A DNA stretch of 64,000 bases from a bacterium (GCA_025782395.1 JALGZD010000131.1:16881-80880), one strand, 5' to 3'; positions 32,901-41,426 are shown, numbered from the stretch's first letter. Program-made: numbers and translations. The notes: generated by a model from the letters alone, not told the origin.

Positions 32901-33572
32901 GCGAGCTTTGACTTCGGGGCTCTGTTGACGATGACGGGAAACACGTTCACTCTCTGTTCGAACGGCGTGACAGTTGCTGATTCCGCAGCCCCCTTCTTCT
33001 CGGGCTGCACGTTCTCCGACAACTCGTTCACCGGCATCTACAACAACGGTGACCCCGGTCCTGAGGTTGGACGCTCACTGGCGGAGGCCAACGACTTTAC
33101 GAACAACGCGTACTTCCAGGTGTTCAATCTGAACGCCGCGACCGTGGATGCGGACTACAACTACTGGGGCAATGTGTGCGTGGAGGCGAGCTGGTTCTAC
33201 GGTCCTGTCGACTACATCCCATGGACTGACGCCGCGCACGAGAACACCTACACCGAGTGCCCGAACTCAGTGCCGGATGACGGAGTGCCCGAGAGAGCAT
33301 TCTCGAGCTACAATTTCCCGAACCCGTTCAATCCGACTACCGCGATCAGGTACGCGATCCCGGCGCCGGGCGGGCGCGTTGTCCTCTCGATCTACGATCT
33401 TTCCGGGCGCAGGGTGAAGACACTTGTGAACGCCGATGTTGCGCCGGGCACGTACACGGCGACCTGGCGAGGTCTTGACGACAACGGTCGACAGCTCGGA
33501 TCCGGCGTCTATTTCTACAAGCTTGAGGCGCCGGGGTTCAGCGAGCAGAGGAAAATGGTGATGTTGAAATAA
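29916..33572 (+). CDS. Secreted C1 (papain-like) peptidase fused to beta-helix and Fn3 modules with FlgD-like C-terminal domain
   Basis: The start at 29916 has AAGGAGCGG upstream and gives 1,218 residues with a signal peptide (RFLVGLLLVSVAVLVMASLP). A propeptide follows. The C1A catalytic domain (about residues 100-310) has the nucleophile in QAGCGSCWAFG (near 129), the His in NHVVLMLGW (near 263) and the Asn in CKNSWGSDFGEGGF (near 284). Residues about 320-600 form a right-handed beta-helix (entry LVPDQYASIQTAIDNSNRG). Two to three fibronectin-III-like domains follow (about 610-870), then a second beta-helix (entry VPSPYATIQAAIDAASAID). The end is a FlgD/Ig-like sorting domain (FPNPFNPTTAIRY...IYDLSGRRVKTLV...GVYFYKLE). 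The domain order suggests a surface protease with two polysaccharide- or matrix-binding solenoids. Confidence 0.92.
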   Translation: MHSGMRRPSRFLVGLLLVSVAVLVMASLPAVASVDREVSIEEQARIDEINARIAEMGYDWIAGPTGVSNLSPEEMAKRLGGEIPADIAAIFDTLQPPPEVRGMTFRSSFDWRDYDGVTPAKDQAGCGSCWAFGACGATEAHVRIYEGVLLDVSEQQTIDCNDQGAGCDGGWAGAAYAVHHNPGAVSEDDIPYLATDGNSCRQKAYDKIAIIDGTGNVSNSVASLKYAVETYGPLSVGMCVYDDFYSYTGGCYEHAGTDWTNHVVLMLGWDDDMCGGEGAWICKNSWGSDFGEGGFFYIKYGTCRIGSGAMRPVNAHIPKTILVPDQYASIQTAIDNSNRGDVIKVAEGTYAENIVIGDYRSLIGGYDATFTYRDPDAHPVIINAGGSGHGIYVENEEKIVIDGVKVTNSGSGYTGIYLKDVDAIVRNVEVYGCWKGLVATYGSAGTDGDLYIEMSSFHDNEMTGIVLNDPPNTNISLAYVASYDNAGAGIYLYSTDAEIVNCTLAGNGLEGGIDLRVSSGNVIKNNIIASNTGYGITCTSATPDLSYNDVWDNSSGNYNGCSAGVGDTSVDPVFCDAAAGFYAVHATSPTVTGGEGGTAQGALGIGCPEGPQDLLLAQDGASMLLSWSRPPWRRATVDYYIVYRDTTALPGTQIATVAAPDTSFVDITIPACELNYYRVSAVDDSGLEGAPSNKVFGSLCYDAPSDLDVQFTEGANEMSWGPAEGPIDYYVINRGNVIAEPESLAWVSGADTSFVDIWTSHCPRDNFSYEIIPVYDTGWHGQASDLIFVDPAPSPPSGIVAEWVGDDIVLTWDENCESDFRRYWVYRDSIPFSDPIDSELLVGFTAELTHTDEGMLPHTTWFYRLAGSDASSQKSVYSEMLWLGTGQKLEVPSPYATIQAAIDAASAIDTVWVSPGTYDENITLKNGVLVMSSDGAASTTIRSSSGAVVSETGLGDLTLLDGFTVDGQGTAVSGLDATSGTVRVADCVFQNCDNGASFDFGALLTMTGNTFTLCSNGVTVADSAAPFFSGCTFSDNSFTGIYNNGDPGPEVGRSLAEANDFTNNAYFQVFNLNAATVDADYNYWGNVCVEASWFYGPVDYIPWTDAAHENTYTECPNSVPDDGVPERAFSSYNFPNPFNPTTAIRYAIPAPGGRVVLSIYDLSGRRVKTLVNADVAPGTYTATWRGLDDNGRQLGSGVYFYKLEAPGFSEQRKMVMLK

Positions 33573-33670
33573 GGGCGTATGTCCTCCCACTTTGGGTTGA
33601 GGGCAGGCGATGGCGGTTCTGGAGTGGTTGTCATCGCGCTGTTCGAAGGGCGAAGGAGAAGGAGAACAGG

Positions 33671-33823
33671 ATGGTTCGACGGGAGGTGGAGTTCTGACGC
33701 AGGAGGATCGAGAACGGCCACTTCGCCTGGGAGCGCGACGAGGCATTCATACGGCGGGAAGAGGCACTGGACGGGATCTACGTGATCCGCACCGCCCGCT
33801 CACGTACTTCGCGTGAATACCTG
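33671..33823 (+). pseudogene. IS1634/IS4-like transposase remnant
   Basis: In the frame starting at 33671 the translation passes a TGA at 33695 and then reads GHFAWERDEAFIRREEALDG followed by IYVIRTARSR (about 33716-33802). The block E(A)ALDGIYVIRT is characteristic of the catalytic region of IS1634-family DDE transposases. No flanking domain or complete terminal repeat is left. This relic occupies part of the roughly 390-base gap 33573-33964. Apart from it and the promoter at 33929, I see nothing else there. Confidence 0.6.
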
Positions 33824-33928
33824 TTTGGCTTTCCCATGATCCCATCCTCTCATGAAATGGAGCCTCCGGGAAACCCGGAACGGTTCAGTTCTTGATGGTC
33901 TCGGTTCGGAGCAGCATCTCCTCCGACG

Positions 33929-33957
33929 TTGCCCGCGGCCGGCCCGCGTGCTACGCT
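33929..33957 (+). promoter_or_regulatory. Promoter for a probable leaderless glycosyltransferase mRNA
   Basis: TTGCCC (33929-33934), 17 nt, TACGCT (33952-33957); the ATG at 33965 follows after 7 nt and has no Shine-Dalgarno. The TTG at 33929 should not be taken as the start codon. Confidence 0.55.
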
Positions 33958-33964
33958 ACGCGCC

Positions 33965-35194
33965 ATGAAGGTTCTTGCCACATACCCGTGGCCCGAGTTC
34001 TGGTCGATGGGGGAAGGTCGCGGCGCGCCGTCGTTCTTCCTGTCGATCACGAGCTTTCCGAAGCATGGGCATGAACTCCACGTCCTGATGCCGGGGCCTC
34101 CCGGTAGTCCGCTCGAAGAGGACTATCACGGGGTCCATCTCCATCGCTTCCACACAACCGTCGACTACATGCCCGAGGTCGGGAGCAGCAAGCTCCTCCA
34201 GCACATCAGGCTTTTCACCTCCTACCGGCACTGGTTCTCCCACGCGACACCGCTCGCGCGCGAGCTCGCGGACAACCTTGAGCCCGACGCCATGTTCGGG
34301 ATGGGAGCGCTTGGAGCACCAGTGGCCCGCATCATCGCTGAGGAGCGAGGAGTGCCGAATGTCACCCGCCTCTTCGGGACCTCGATCGGCGAAGTGATAA
34401 ATCATCCCATCAAGTTCCGGCTTCGCTACCGTGAGATCCGCGCGTTTCAGACGCCCGCTGACTACATCATTCTTCACAACGACGGCTCAGGCGGTGACGA
34501 GATCGCCAGACGGCTTGGCGTCGACATGGACAGATTCCTCTTCTGGTCGAACGGTCTCGACAGGGCGCCGTACATGAAGAAACCGAACGCCGCCGACGTG
34601 CGGCGGCGGGTCGGCGTCTCCGACTCCGGCCCCGTGGTTCTCACCGTCACGCGCCTGCATCCCGAGAAACATGTTGAGAGACTTCTGAATGCGGCGCCGG
34701 GCGTGCTGGCCGAGCGGGGCGACGTCTCGTTTCTCGTCGTGGGGGACGGGGAGGAGCGCTCCGCCCTTGAGAGGCTGAGCGTGAAGCTGGGGCTCACGCC
34801 AAGCGTCGTATTCGCAGGTGCAATCGACAAGGACGAGCTGCCGAGCATCTATGGTATTGCCGACATCTTCGTCGCCCTCTCGGACAGGACAAACATGGGG
34901 AACCCAACAGACGAAGCGATGATGTCGGGGCTGGCCGTGGTCGCCCTTGATACCGGAAGCACGGCAGACATCGTGCGCGATGGAGAGAACGGGATCCTGC
35001 TGCCGGCCGATGGGCTCCCGAGACTTCCCGGCGTTCTGCTTGAGCTTCTGGCGGACGATGACGGGCGCCGACGGTTGGGCGAGGCCGCGCGCGTGGATGT
35101 GGACAGGTGGTTGCCCACGGTCGAGGAGCGTCAGGCGATGGAGGTCGAAGCTGTGGAGCGCGCCGTCTCAGAACGCATGGGGGAGAGGTCATGA
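33965..35194 (+). CDS. Glycosyltransferase family 4 (GT-B fold)
   Basis: The 409-residue protein starts MKVLATYPWPEFWSMGEGRG. The N-terminal acceptor domain ends near residue 180, and the C-terminal domain has the family-4 features VLTVTRLHPEKHVERLLNA (near 220), FLVVGDGEERSALE and the donor-binding segment NPTDEAMMSGLAVVALDTGS (near 315). It is a cytoplasmic retaining glycosyltransferase for a surface glycan; the sugar is unknown. The gene stops at TGA overlapping the ATG of the flippase gene (35191), so the two are translationally coupled and likely act on one polysaccharide. It is preceded by an IS1634 relic and a leaderless-type promoter. Confidence 0.88.
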   Translation: MKVLATYPWPEFWSMGEGRGAPSFFLSITSFPKHGHELHVLMPGPPGSPLEEDYHGVHLHRFHTTVDYMPEVGSSKLLQHIRLFTSYRHWFSHATPLARELADNLEPDAMFGMGALGAPVARIIAEERGVPNVTRLFGTSIGEVINHPIKFRLRYREIRAFQTPADYIILHNDGSGGDEIARRLGVDMDRFLFWSNGLDRAPYMKKPNAADVRRRVGVSDSGPVVLTVTRLHPEKHVERLLNAAPGVLAERGDVSFLVVGDGEERSALERLSVKLGLTPSVVFAGAIDKDELPSIYGIADIFVALSDRTNMGNPTDEAMMSGLAVVALDTGSTADIVRDGENGILLPADGLPRLPGVLLELLADDDGRRRLGEAARVDVDRWLPTVEERQAMEVEAVERAVSERMGERS

Positions 35195-36576
35195 GCGCGG
35201 ACGGTCGGAACGTGGAGAGCCACGGCCGGATGGTGTTTCGCCACAGCCTGATGACGTTCGGAACGAGGATGAGCATCGTCCTCGTCAATATCCCCACGTC
35301 GATTCTCATCGCGCGTCTCCTGGGCACCGACGGCCAGGGCACATACGCGTCGGCCGTGATATTCCCCACGATGTTCGCGTTCATCGGGCTCCTGGGGATA
35401 GATTCGGCGCACACGTACCTGCTCTCGAGACGGCGCTACCCACTCTCCCAGATCAACAGCCAGAGCCTCATCCTCACGCTCGTCTTCTCCGCCATCATCG
35501 CGCCTATCTACCTCGTATTTCTCAAGTACTACGACGGCGCGTCCGACCCATCACTCCACGCCATTCTTGCGATGGGCGTTTTCCTCATACCGATTCTGCT
35601 GGCGAAGTATTTCGCGATCGCTCTCTTCCTTGGGCTTCAGCGCATCCGCTGGTTCAATGCGGCGAACTTCATCCAGGCAGCCGCGCTCCTCGGCTTCATG
35701 TGTGTGAATCTCTTCGTCGTCAAGGGAGGGGCCATGGGAGCCCTCACCGCCTACATGGGAAGCGAGGTGCTCGTGGTCGCCATAGGGGTAGGGGCGGTGG
35801 TGAGAAGTTCGCGGGGAGGGCATCTTGACGGCGAGGCAGGCAACGGCGAATTGCCTGGAGCGATCCTGTCGATGCCGTCACTCGGCCTCCTCAGGAAGTC
35901 GCTCATCTACGGCATCCAGGGGCATGTCGGCAACATCCTCACGCAGTTCACATATCGTTTCGACATGTTCCTCGTGCTTTCCATGGTCGGCCTCAAGGGC
36001 CAGGGGCTCTACTCCATCTCTGTACTCATGGCCGAGAAGCTGTCGCACATCCCCCAGTCGGTTCAGGTTGTCCTCTTCCCCAAGCTCTCATCGATGGAGG
36101 TTGAGGAAGCCAACGAGCTGACGCCGCGCGTCATGAGAAGCTCGCTTCTTCTCACTGCCCTGGCGGGCGTGATTCTGTATCTTCTCAGCAGGCCGTTGCT
36201 CGTTCTCTTCTACTCGACGGAGTTCGTCCCCGCTCTGAATGCCTTCAGAATCCTCATCCCCGGCATCGTGACCCTCTCCATCGCCAAGATCCTGTCCAGC
36301 GACTTCTCCGGCCGCGACAGGCGCATCTTCCAGACCATAGCGACCGCGATCGCCTTCGCAGTGAACGTGGTGCTGTGCTTCGTCTGGATTCCGAGATACG
36401 GGATTGAAGGGGCGGCGTGGGCATCGACGGCCGCGTACACGCTACAGAGCGGTATCATGATCGTCTTTTTCAGGAAGCTGTCGGGTCGCGGTGTGTTCGA
36501 GAGCCTGGTAGTCAGGGGTGAGGACTTCGCGCTCTACGGCAGGACGCTCCGGAGACTAGTGACGCGAGGCGATTGA
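35191..36576 (+). CDS. Oligosaccharide flippase (Wzx-like, MOP superfamily)
   Basis: The 461-residue product has about 12-14 hydrophobic helices and the N-terminal pattern of the polysaccharide-transport subfamily (SLMTFGTRMSIVLVNIPTSI, followed by a LARLLGTDGQGTYA-type loop). Its ATG at 35191 overlaps the stop of the glycosyltransferase gene (ATGA), and GGGGAGAGG serves as ribosome site. It is expected to flip lipid-linked oligosaccharides across the inner membrane. Three flippases of this type occur in the window (also 51432-53033 and 57427-58944), each with a different partner gene. The gene is convergent with the Cache histidine kinase gene. Confidence 0.87.
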   Translation: MSADGRNVESHGRMVFRHSLMTFGTRMSIVLVNIPTSILIARLLGTDGQGTYASAVIFPTMFAFIGLLGIDSAHTYLLSRRRYPLSQINSQSLILTLVFSAIIAPIYLVFLKYYDGASDPSLHAILAMGVFLIPILLAKYFAIALFLGLQRIRWFNAANFIQAAALLGFMCVNLFVVKGGAMGALTAYMGSEVLVVAIGVGAVVRSSRGGHLDGEAGNGELPGAILSMPSLGLLRKSLIYGIQGHVGNILTQFTYRFDMFLVLSMVGLKGQGLYSISVLMAEKLSHIPQSVQVVLFPKLSSMEVEEANELTPRVMRSSLLLTALAGVILYLLSRPLLVLFYSTEFVPALNAFRILIPGIVTLSIAKILSSDFSGRDRRIFQTIATAIAFAVNVVLCFVWIPRYGIEGAAWASTAAYTLQSGIMIVFFRKLSGRGVFESLVVRGEDFALYGRTLRRLVTRGD

Positions 36577-36648
36577 CGGTCTGGGAATCGATGGGGCGTG
36601 GGGCGACTGACGCTCTTGTGAATCCCTGCGGTGCCAGACGACTGGTGG

Positions 36649-38574
36649 CTACATCGGAGGCACATCTCCTCCTATTGGCAGTCTCACGGAAAATAGCGTC
36701 CCCTCCCCGAGTTTGCTCTCTACCCATATCTTTCCGTGGTGCCGCTCGATGATTCCGTATGCGATCGCCAGTCCGAGTCCGGTGCCGCGTCCTATCTCCT
36801 TTGTCGTGAAGAACGGCTCGAAGATCTTGTCTATGTTGTCGGGAGAGATGCCTGGCCCGGTATCGCGGATCTCGACCAGGATCGAGCCGTCGTCATCCAT
36901 GAGCTGCGCCACGATCGTGAGCGTTCCCCTTCCGTCCATCGCCTGTGCAGCGTTCAGGATGAGGTTCATGAAGACCTCCTGTATCTGCGTGACGTCGAAG
37001 TCAAACAGAGGAATGCTGGGGTCGAAGTCCTTCACGATCTCGATGTTGTGGAAGATGGCCTGATGCTCCAGGAGAGCAATGACCTCGTTGATGACGAGGC
37101 TGATATTGGAAACCGTCCGCTCCGGCTTCGTCTGGCGCGCGAAGTCCAGCAGACCCTTCACGATCTTCTTGCAGCGATCGGCCTCACGACCGATCTTCTC
37201 TACGTTCTCCCTGTTTTCCTCCTTCTGGAGATCCTCGCGGAGCATGTGGCTGTACATGACGATGCCACCCAGAGGGTTGTTGATCTCATGAGCGATTCCG
37301 GCCGCGAGTTGTCCGAGCGTAGCGAGCTTCTTGCTCTCAGTCATCTTGCGTGCGTTCTCCTGTAACTGTGCGTCCCTCTCGGCGATCGACTCGGCCATCG
37401 TATTGAAGGCCTCGGCCACCTCCAGGAATTCATCGGCGGCGTTCGGACCCATGTCCACCCGCGTGTCGAGCTTGCCGTCAGCGATCTCTTGCGATGCCAA
37501 CCTCAGACTTCTCAGCGGACGCAGGATGCCTGTGGCGAGCACGCTGGCGATGATGAGAGCCAGCACCATCCCGCCGATGCTCACTCCGGCGAACGTGAGA
37601 ACCGTGCGTTCCCTGAGAGCGTCGAATTTCGCAGCCAGGACTCCGACGTAGATGATTCCGACTCTCTTCCCGTCAAGGTCGCAAATCGGTCCATACCCTG
37701 TAATGCACGAGTTGTTCACGACGAAGGCCCTGGCGATCCAGCGATCGCCGGCCTCGATCACTGTATCGTAGACCTCGGACGAGACACGCGTCCCGATCGC
37801 GCGGTTGCCGTCCTCGTCCATGACATTCGTGGCTATGCGCACGTCGTCCTGGAAAATGGTGGCCGTGCCGACATCTTTGCCGCGCCATGTCTCGCCCGCG
37901 TGTGCCGTCTCCTTGATGCGGTCGACCATCTCCTCTTGGCGATTCAGGAGGATGCCCCCGTAGAGAACACCAACGAACCTCCCTTGCGCGAGAATGGGCG
38001 CACCTGCGTTGAGGACCATTCCCTCATCGAGAATCGTCCGCTGTGATGGCCGCGCTCTTTCAGTTTTGCGAAGAGGAATGTGCGCTCTGGCTGCGAGCTC
38101 CGGCGATTCCGATGCGAGCCGGGCGGCGTCCAGAATCGATGTTCCGGAGACGTGGTCGTGGGATGCAAGGACTCTTGCGACTACCTGATCGGCGCTGATG
38201 TCGTCGCCCAAGGCGCCGGTCTTTGTGCCGCGCGCCAGAGCAACTCCGTCGGCATCCGTAACCGTCAGCATGTCGATGTTCCACTCGACCAACCGATTCC
38301 TGAGTATCTCGGAGAGGGATGCCGGGTTACCGGAGACGGTGTTCCGGATCAGAGAAGTCTCACCGGCCATCAGCTCGACGACCGACTCGAGGTCCCCGAT
38401 GCGATCGTTGTACACGAGGTAGGCGGCGGAAAGATCCTGCTCTACGCCGCTCTGAGCCTGCTCGACGAGGCTGTCGCCGAAAAGGCGAGTCCCAACGATC
38501 GTGGAAACGATGCCCATCGCGAGGACGACAATGACGACACTTGCAGCGAGGCGGACCTTGAGGGAAAAGACCAT
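36649..38574 (-). CDS. Sensor histidine kinase with extracytoplasmic Cache domain and HAMP
   Basis: The 641-residue protein is the last gene of the minus-strand redox-signalling operon. TM1 lies at residues about 8-30. A long periplasmic region (about 35-300) has the features of a double Cache sensor: YNDRIGDLESVVELMAGE, ILTVTDADGVALARG-type motif, and VGVLYGGILLNRQEEMVD. TM2 is at about 308-335, a HAMP domain follows, then HisKA with the phosphoacceptor in GIAHEINNPLGGIVMYSH (near residue 428) and a HATPase domain with N-box LNAAQAMDG, G1 DTGPGISPDNIDKIFEPF and G2 TGLGLAI. It is expected to autophosphorylate in response to an external small ligand. The CheY-like proteins upstream in the operon are candidate partners, by proximity. 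Confidence 0.92.
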   Translation of the reverse strand: MVFSLKVRLAASVVIVVLAMGIVSTIVGTRLFGDSLVEQAQSGVEQDLSAAYLVYNDRIGDLESVVELMAGETSLIRNTVSGNPASLSEILRNRLVEWNIDMLTVTDADGVALARGTKTGALGDDISADQVVARVLASHDHVSGTSILDAARLASESPELAARAHIPLRKTERARPSQRTILDEGMVLNAGAPILAQGRFVGVLYGGILLNRQEEMVDRIKETAHAGETWRGKDVGTATIFQDDVRIATNVMDEDGNRAIGTRVSSEVYDTVIEAGDRWIARAFVVNNSCITGYGPICDLDGKRVGIIYVGVLAAKFDALRERTVLTFAGVSIGGMVLALIIASVLATGILRPLRSLRLASQEIADGKLDTRVDMGPNAADEFLEVAEAFNTMAESIAERDAQLQENARKMTESKKLATLGQLAAGIAHEINNPLGGIVMYSHMLREDLQKEENRENVEKIGREADRCKKIVKGLLDFARQTKPERTVSNISLVINEVIALLEHQAIFHNIEIVKDFDPSIPLFDFDVTQIQEVFMNLILNAAQAMDGRGTLTIVAQLMDDDGSILVEIRDTGPGISPDNIDKIFEPFFTTKEIGRGTGLGLAIAYGIIERHHGKIWVESKLGEGTLFSVRLPIGGDVPPM

Positions 38575-38660
38575 AAGTCAGCTCCGGACCGAGGACGAGC
38601 CGAGACGAACACACGTTTACGTGCTCGAACAGACCGCGATTCACATGAGCCGGCCGACTA

Positions 38661-40925
38661 CTACTCGCCGGTCTCGAGATACTCCTCGATCGCGCGCGCG
38701 GCCAGCTTGCCTGCGCCCATGGCGAGGATGACGGTGGCGGCGCCGGTCACGATGTCCCCACCGGCAAACACGCCCCTCTTGCTTGTCTTCCCGGTTTCCG
38801 CATCGGCCACGATGTTGCCCCACTTGTTCAGCTTGAGGTCCGGTGTCGTGTTCGTGAGAAGCGGGTTAGCACCTTGGCCGATAGCGACGATCACGACGTC
38901 AACGTCGATCGTGTGCTCCGAGCCCTCTATGGGAATCGGTCTGCGGCGTCCGGAATCATCGGGTTCACCGAGCTTCATTTCGAGGAGTTCCATCTTCTCG
39001 ATCCAGCCATCGTTGTTGCCGATGAGACGTGTCGGATTGCGCAGGTTCTTGAAGATGACGCCTTCTTCGATGGCATTTTCTATCTCTTCATCCCTGGCAG
39101 GCATCTCCTTCAGGGATCGTCGGTAGATGATGTAGACGTTCTCGGACCCAAGCCTTAGCGCGCAGCGCGCCGCGTCCATCGCGACGTTGCCGCCGCCGAT
39201 GACGGCTACATTCGTCCCGACCCTGACCGGGGTATCGTACTCCGGGAAGAGATAGGCCTTCATGAGGTTCGTTCTTGTGAGGAACTCGTTTGCCGAGTAG
39301 ACGCCGTTCAGGTTCTCACCAGGTATGTTCATGAAGTAGGGGAGGCCGGCCCCGGTCGCGACGAAGATGGCCTCGTAACCCTGCTCGAGCAGCTCGTCAA
39401 GAGTGACCGTCCGTCCGACGACACAGCTTACTCTGAAATCGACGCCGAGCTTCATCACATAGTCGCACTCGGTCTGGACGATCGCCTTCGGGAGCCGGAA
39501 CTCGGGGATGCCGTAGATCAGGACGCCGCCGGGCTTATGAAGCGCCTCGAAAATGGTGACCTTGTGTCCCCTGAGAGCGAGATCGCCGGCGACGGAGAGG
39601 CCTGCGGGCCCGGCACCGACAACGGCGATCCTGTGGCCGGTCGATCTGGGTATGGCCGGTGCCCTTATCTCACCCTGCTTGATCTCGTAGTCCGCGGCGA
39701 AACGTTCGAGCCTGCCGATCGCAATCGGCTGGCCTTTGTTCGCAAGAACACAGACGATCTCGCACTGCTCCTCCTGCGGACAGACGCGTCCGCAGATGCC
39801 GGGAAGACTGTTCTTCTCCTTGATCTTGCGGACCGATCCCAGGAAGTCGCCCTGCTGTATGAGCTTGATGAATGCGGGGATGTCGATCTCGACCGGGCAT
39901 CCGGCGATGCAGGGGGCCTTCTTGCACTGCAGACACCTCATGGCCTCCTGCTGCGCCATCTTGCGCGTGTAACCGAGGGCCACTTCGTCGAAATTGTTGG
40001 CCCGGGCTCTGAAGTCCTGCTTCGGCATTTCGATGCGTTGCTTGACCTTCTCGAGTTCCTCGGCCGCCGCGGCCAGAAGACACTCGTGATGCCAGAGCGC
40101 GCGGTACTCCTCACGCCGGTACATCGTCTGCCGGCGAGTGAGTTCCTCGAAATCGACGAGGTGCGCGTCGAACTCGGGGCCATCCACGCAGGCGAACTTG
40201 GTCTCATCGCCGACCGTGACCCGGCAGCATCCACACATGCCGGTCGCATCGATCATGATCGAATTCAGGCTGGCTATGGTCGGTATCTTCCTCTCTCTCG
40301 TCGCATCTGCTACAGCCTTCATCATGATCACCGGGCCGATGGTGACGACGCGGTCTATTCTTTCACCTCGGTCGTACAGCTCCTGGAGTGCGTCGGTGAC
40401 GAACCCCTTCTTCCCGTAGCTGCCATCGTCCGTTGTGACCAGAAGCTCGTCGGATGTGGCCGCCATCTCATTCTCGAGAATGAGCAGCTCCTTCGATCGG
40501 GCGCCGATGATGGAGATCACCCTGTTGCCGGCGTTCTTGAGTGCGCAGGCGATAGGATAGACGGGAGCTGCGCCGATGCCGCCGCCGATGCAGACGACCG
40601 TGCCGAAATTCCGGATATCGCTCTTCTCACCAAGCGGACCAACGATGTCCGCAACTCTGTCCGCGAGTCCGAGCTTCGCCATCTTCTTGGTTGATGCGCC
40701 GACGATCTGGAATATGAGGGTGATGAAGCCAGTGTCGGTGTCGAAGTCAGCCACGGTGAGGGGGATGCGTTCCGCGTAATCATCGGCTCTGAAGACGACG
40801 AACTGACCCGGCGAGACCGACGTGGCGATTTCCGGACAGTAGGCCTTGAAGAGCTTGACGTCCGGTGACAGGTTACGGACTTCGACGATCATGTTTTCGA
40901 CCAGCGCAGTCTTTTCTACTGCCAC
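38661..40925 (-). CDS. Fused NfnAB-type NAD(P)H oxidoreductase (ferredoxin:NADP reductase/glutamate synthase beta-like)
   Basis: The 754-residue protein joins two halves that are usually separate genes. Residues 1-285 match NfnA/sulfide dehydrogenase beta. They contain an FAD and NAD(H) domain (PGQFVVFRADDYAERIPLTV, VVCIGGGIGAAPVYPIACAL) and a 2Fe-2S-like Cys set (MCGCCRVTVGDETKFACVDG). Residues 310-754 match NfnB/GltB-like: N-terminal 4Fe-4S Cys (CLQCKKAPCIAGCPVEID, GICGRVCPQEEQCEIVC), an FAD Rossmann fold (VVGAGPAGLSVAGDLALRG) and an NADPH fold (VIGGGNVAMDAARCALRLG). Nfn enzymes bifurcate electrons between NADH, NADPH and ferredoxin. Fusion and the divergent hydrogenase operon suggest a diaphorase role for that hydrogenase, which is inference. 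Confidence 0.88.
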   Translation of the reverse strand: MAVEKTALVENMIVEVRNLSPDVKLFKAYCPEIATSVSPGQFVVFRADDYAERIPLTVADFDTDTGFITLIFQIVGASTKKMAKLGLADRVADIVGPLGEKSDIRNFGTVVCIGGGIGAAPVYPIACALKNAGNRVISIIGARSKELLILENEMAATSDELLVTTDDGSYGKKGFVTDALQELYDRGERIDRVVTIGPVIMMKAVADATRERKIPTIASLNSIMIDATGMCGCCRVTVGDETKFACVDGPEFDAHLVDFEELTRRQTMYRREEYRALWHHECLLAAAAEELEKVKQRIEMPKQDFRARANNFDEVALGYTRKMAQQEAMRCLQCKKAPCIAGCPVEIDIPAFIKLIQQGDFLGSVRKIKEKNSLPGICGRVCPQEEQCEIVCVLANKGQPIAIGRLERFAADYEIKQGEIRAPAIPRSTGHRIAVVGAGPAGLSVAGDLALRGHKVTIFEALHKPGGVLIYGIPEFRLPKAIVQTECDYVMKLGVDFRVSCVVGRTVTLDELLEQGYEAIFVATGAGLPYFMNIPGENLNGVYSANEFLTRTNLMKAYLFPEYDTPVRVGTNVAVIGGGNVAMDAARCALRLGSENVYIIYRRSLKEMPARDEEIENAIEEGVIFKNLRNPTRLIGNNDGWIEKMELLEMKLGEPDDSGRRRPIPIEGSEHTIDVDVVIVAIGQGANPLLTNTTPDLKLNKWGNIVADAETGKTSKRGVFAGGDIVTGAATVILAMGAGKLAARAIEEYLETGE

Positions 40926-41027
40926 GGTATCACCTTTCGTCTCAGGGGTGGCTTGGAACGGAGCCTCTAACGCAGGGGTGGGATCCCGCTCCTCTTGAGG
41001 AAGCGTCCTGGAACACCGGGAATTCCC

Positions 41028-41426
41028 CTATTCCGATCTGCTGATGAGTTCACCGATGCGCGTCACCAGGTCGTCGGCCTCGATCGGCTTGTCGGCGAAG
41101 TCGTCGGTGTTCATCCAGTAACCGTCTTTCTCCATGGAAAAACGGAAGCCGGTTGCGTCTCCCACGGCTGTCAGCATGAGAATAGGGATGCGCTTGTAGA
41201 TCGGATGTGTCTTGATCCTCTTGGCGAGGGTGAAGCCGGAGTCGTGTCTCTCCATCATCAGGTCGAGGATGATGGCGTCGGGCTGACCGTACTCCACCTT
41301 GGTGAAACCCTCCTCCGAGTTGTACGCGACCTCCACCTCGTAGCCGGCCGCCTCCAGCGCGATCGTGTTCATCTTCACGAAGTGAATGTTGTCGTCAATG
41401 ATGAGGACTTTTTTCTTTTCGGCCAA
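41028..41426 (-). CDS. CheY-like receiver protein with a DSGF loop
   Basis: The 132-residue single-domain receiver has VLIIDDN (acidic pair), the phospho-acceptor in AIILDLMMERHDSGF (near residue 55), the switch Thr in LMLTAVGDATG and the Lys in FADKPIEADDL. The loop between Thr and Lys is longer than in typical CheY (about 28 residues) and carries MEKDGYWMNTDDFADKP. The neighbouring receiver (41444-41830) shares the same MME(R/H)xDSGF signature after the acceptor Asp and the same extended loop, indicating tandem duplication. With no output domain it must act by protein contact, perhaps with the Nfn protein or the histidine kinases of the operon; this is inferred from gene order only. Confidence 0.88.
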   Translation of the reverse strand: MAEKKKVLIIDDNIHFVKMNTIALEAAGYEVEVAYNSEEGFTKVEYGQPDAIILDLMMERHDSGFTLAKRIKTHPIYKRIPILMLTAVGDATGFRFSMEKDGYWMNTDDFADKPIEADDLVTRIGELISRSE

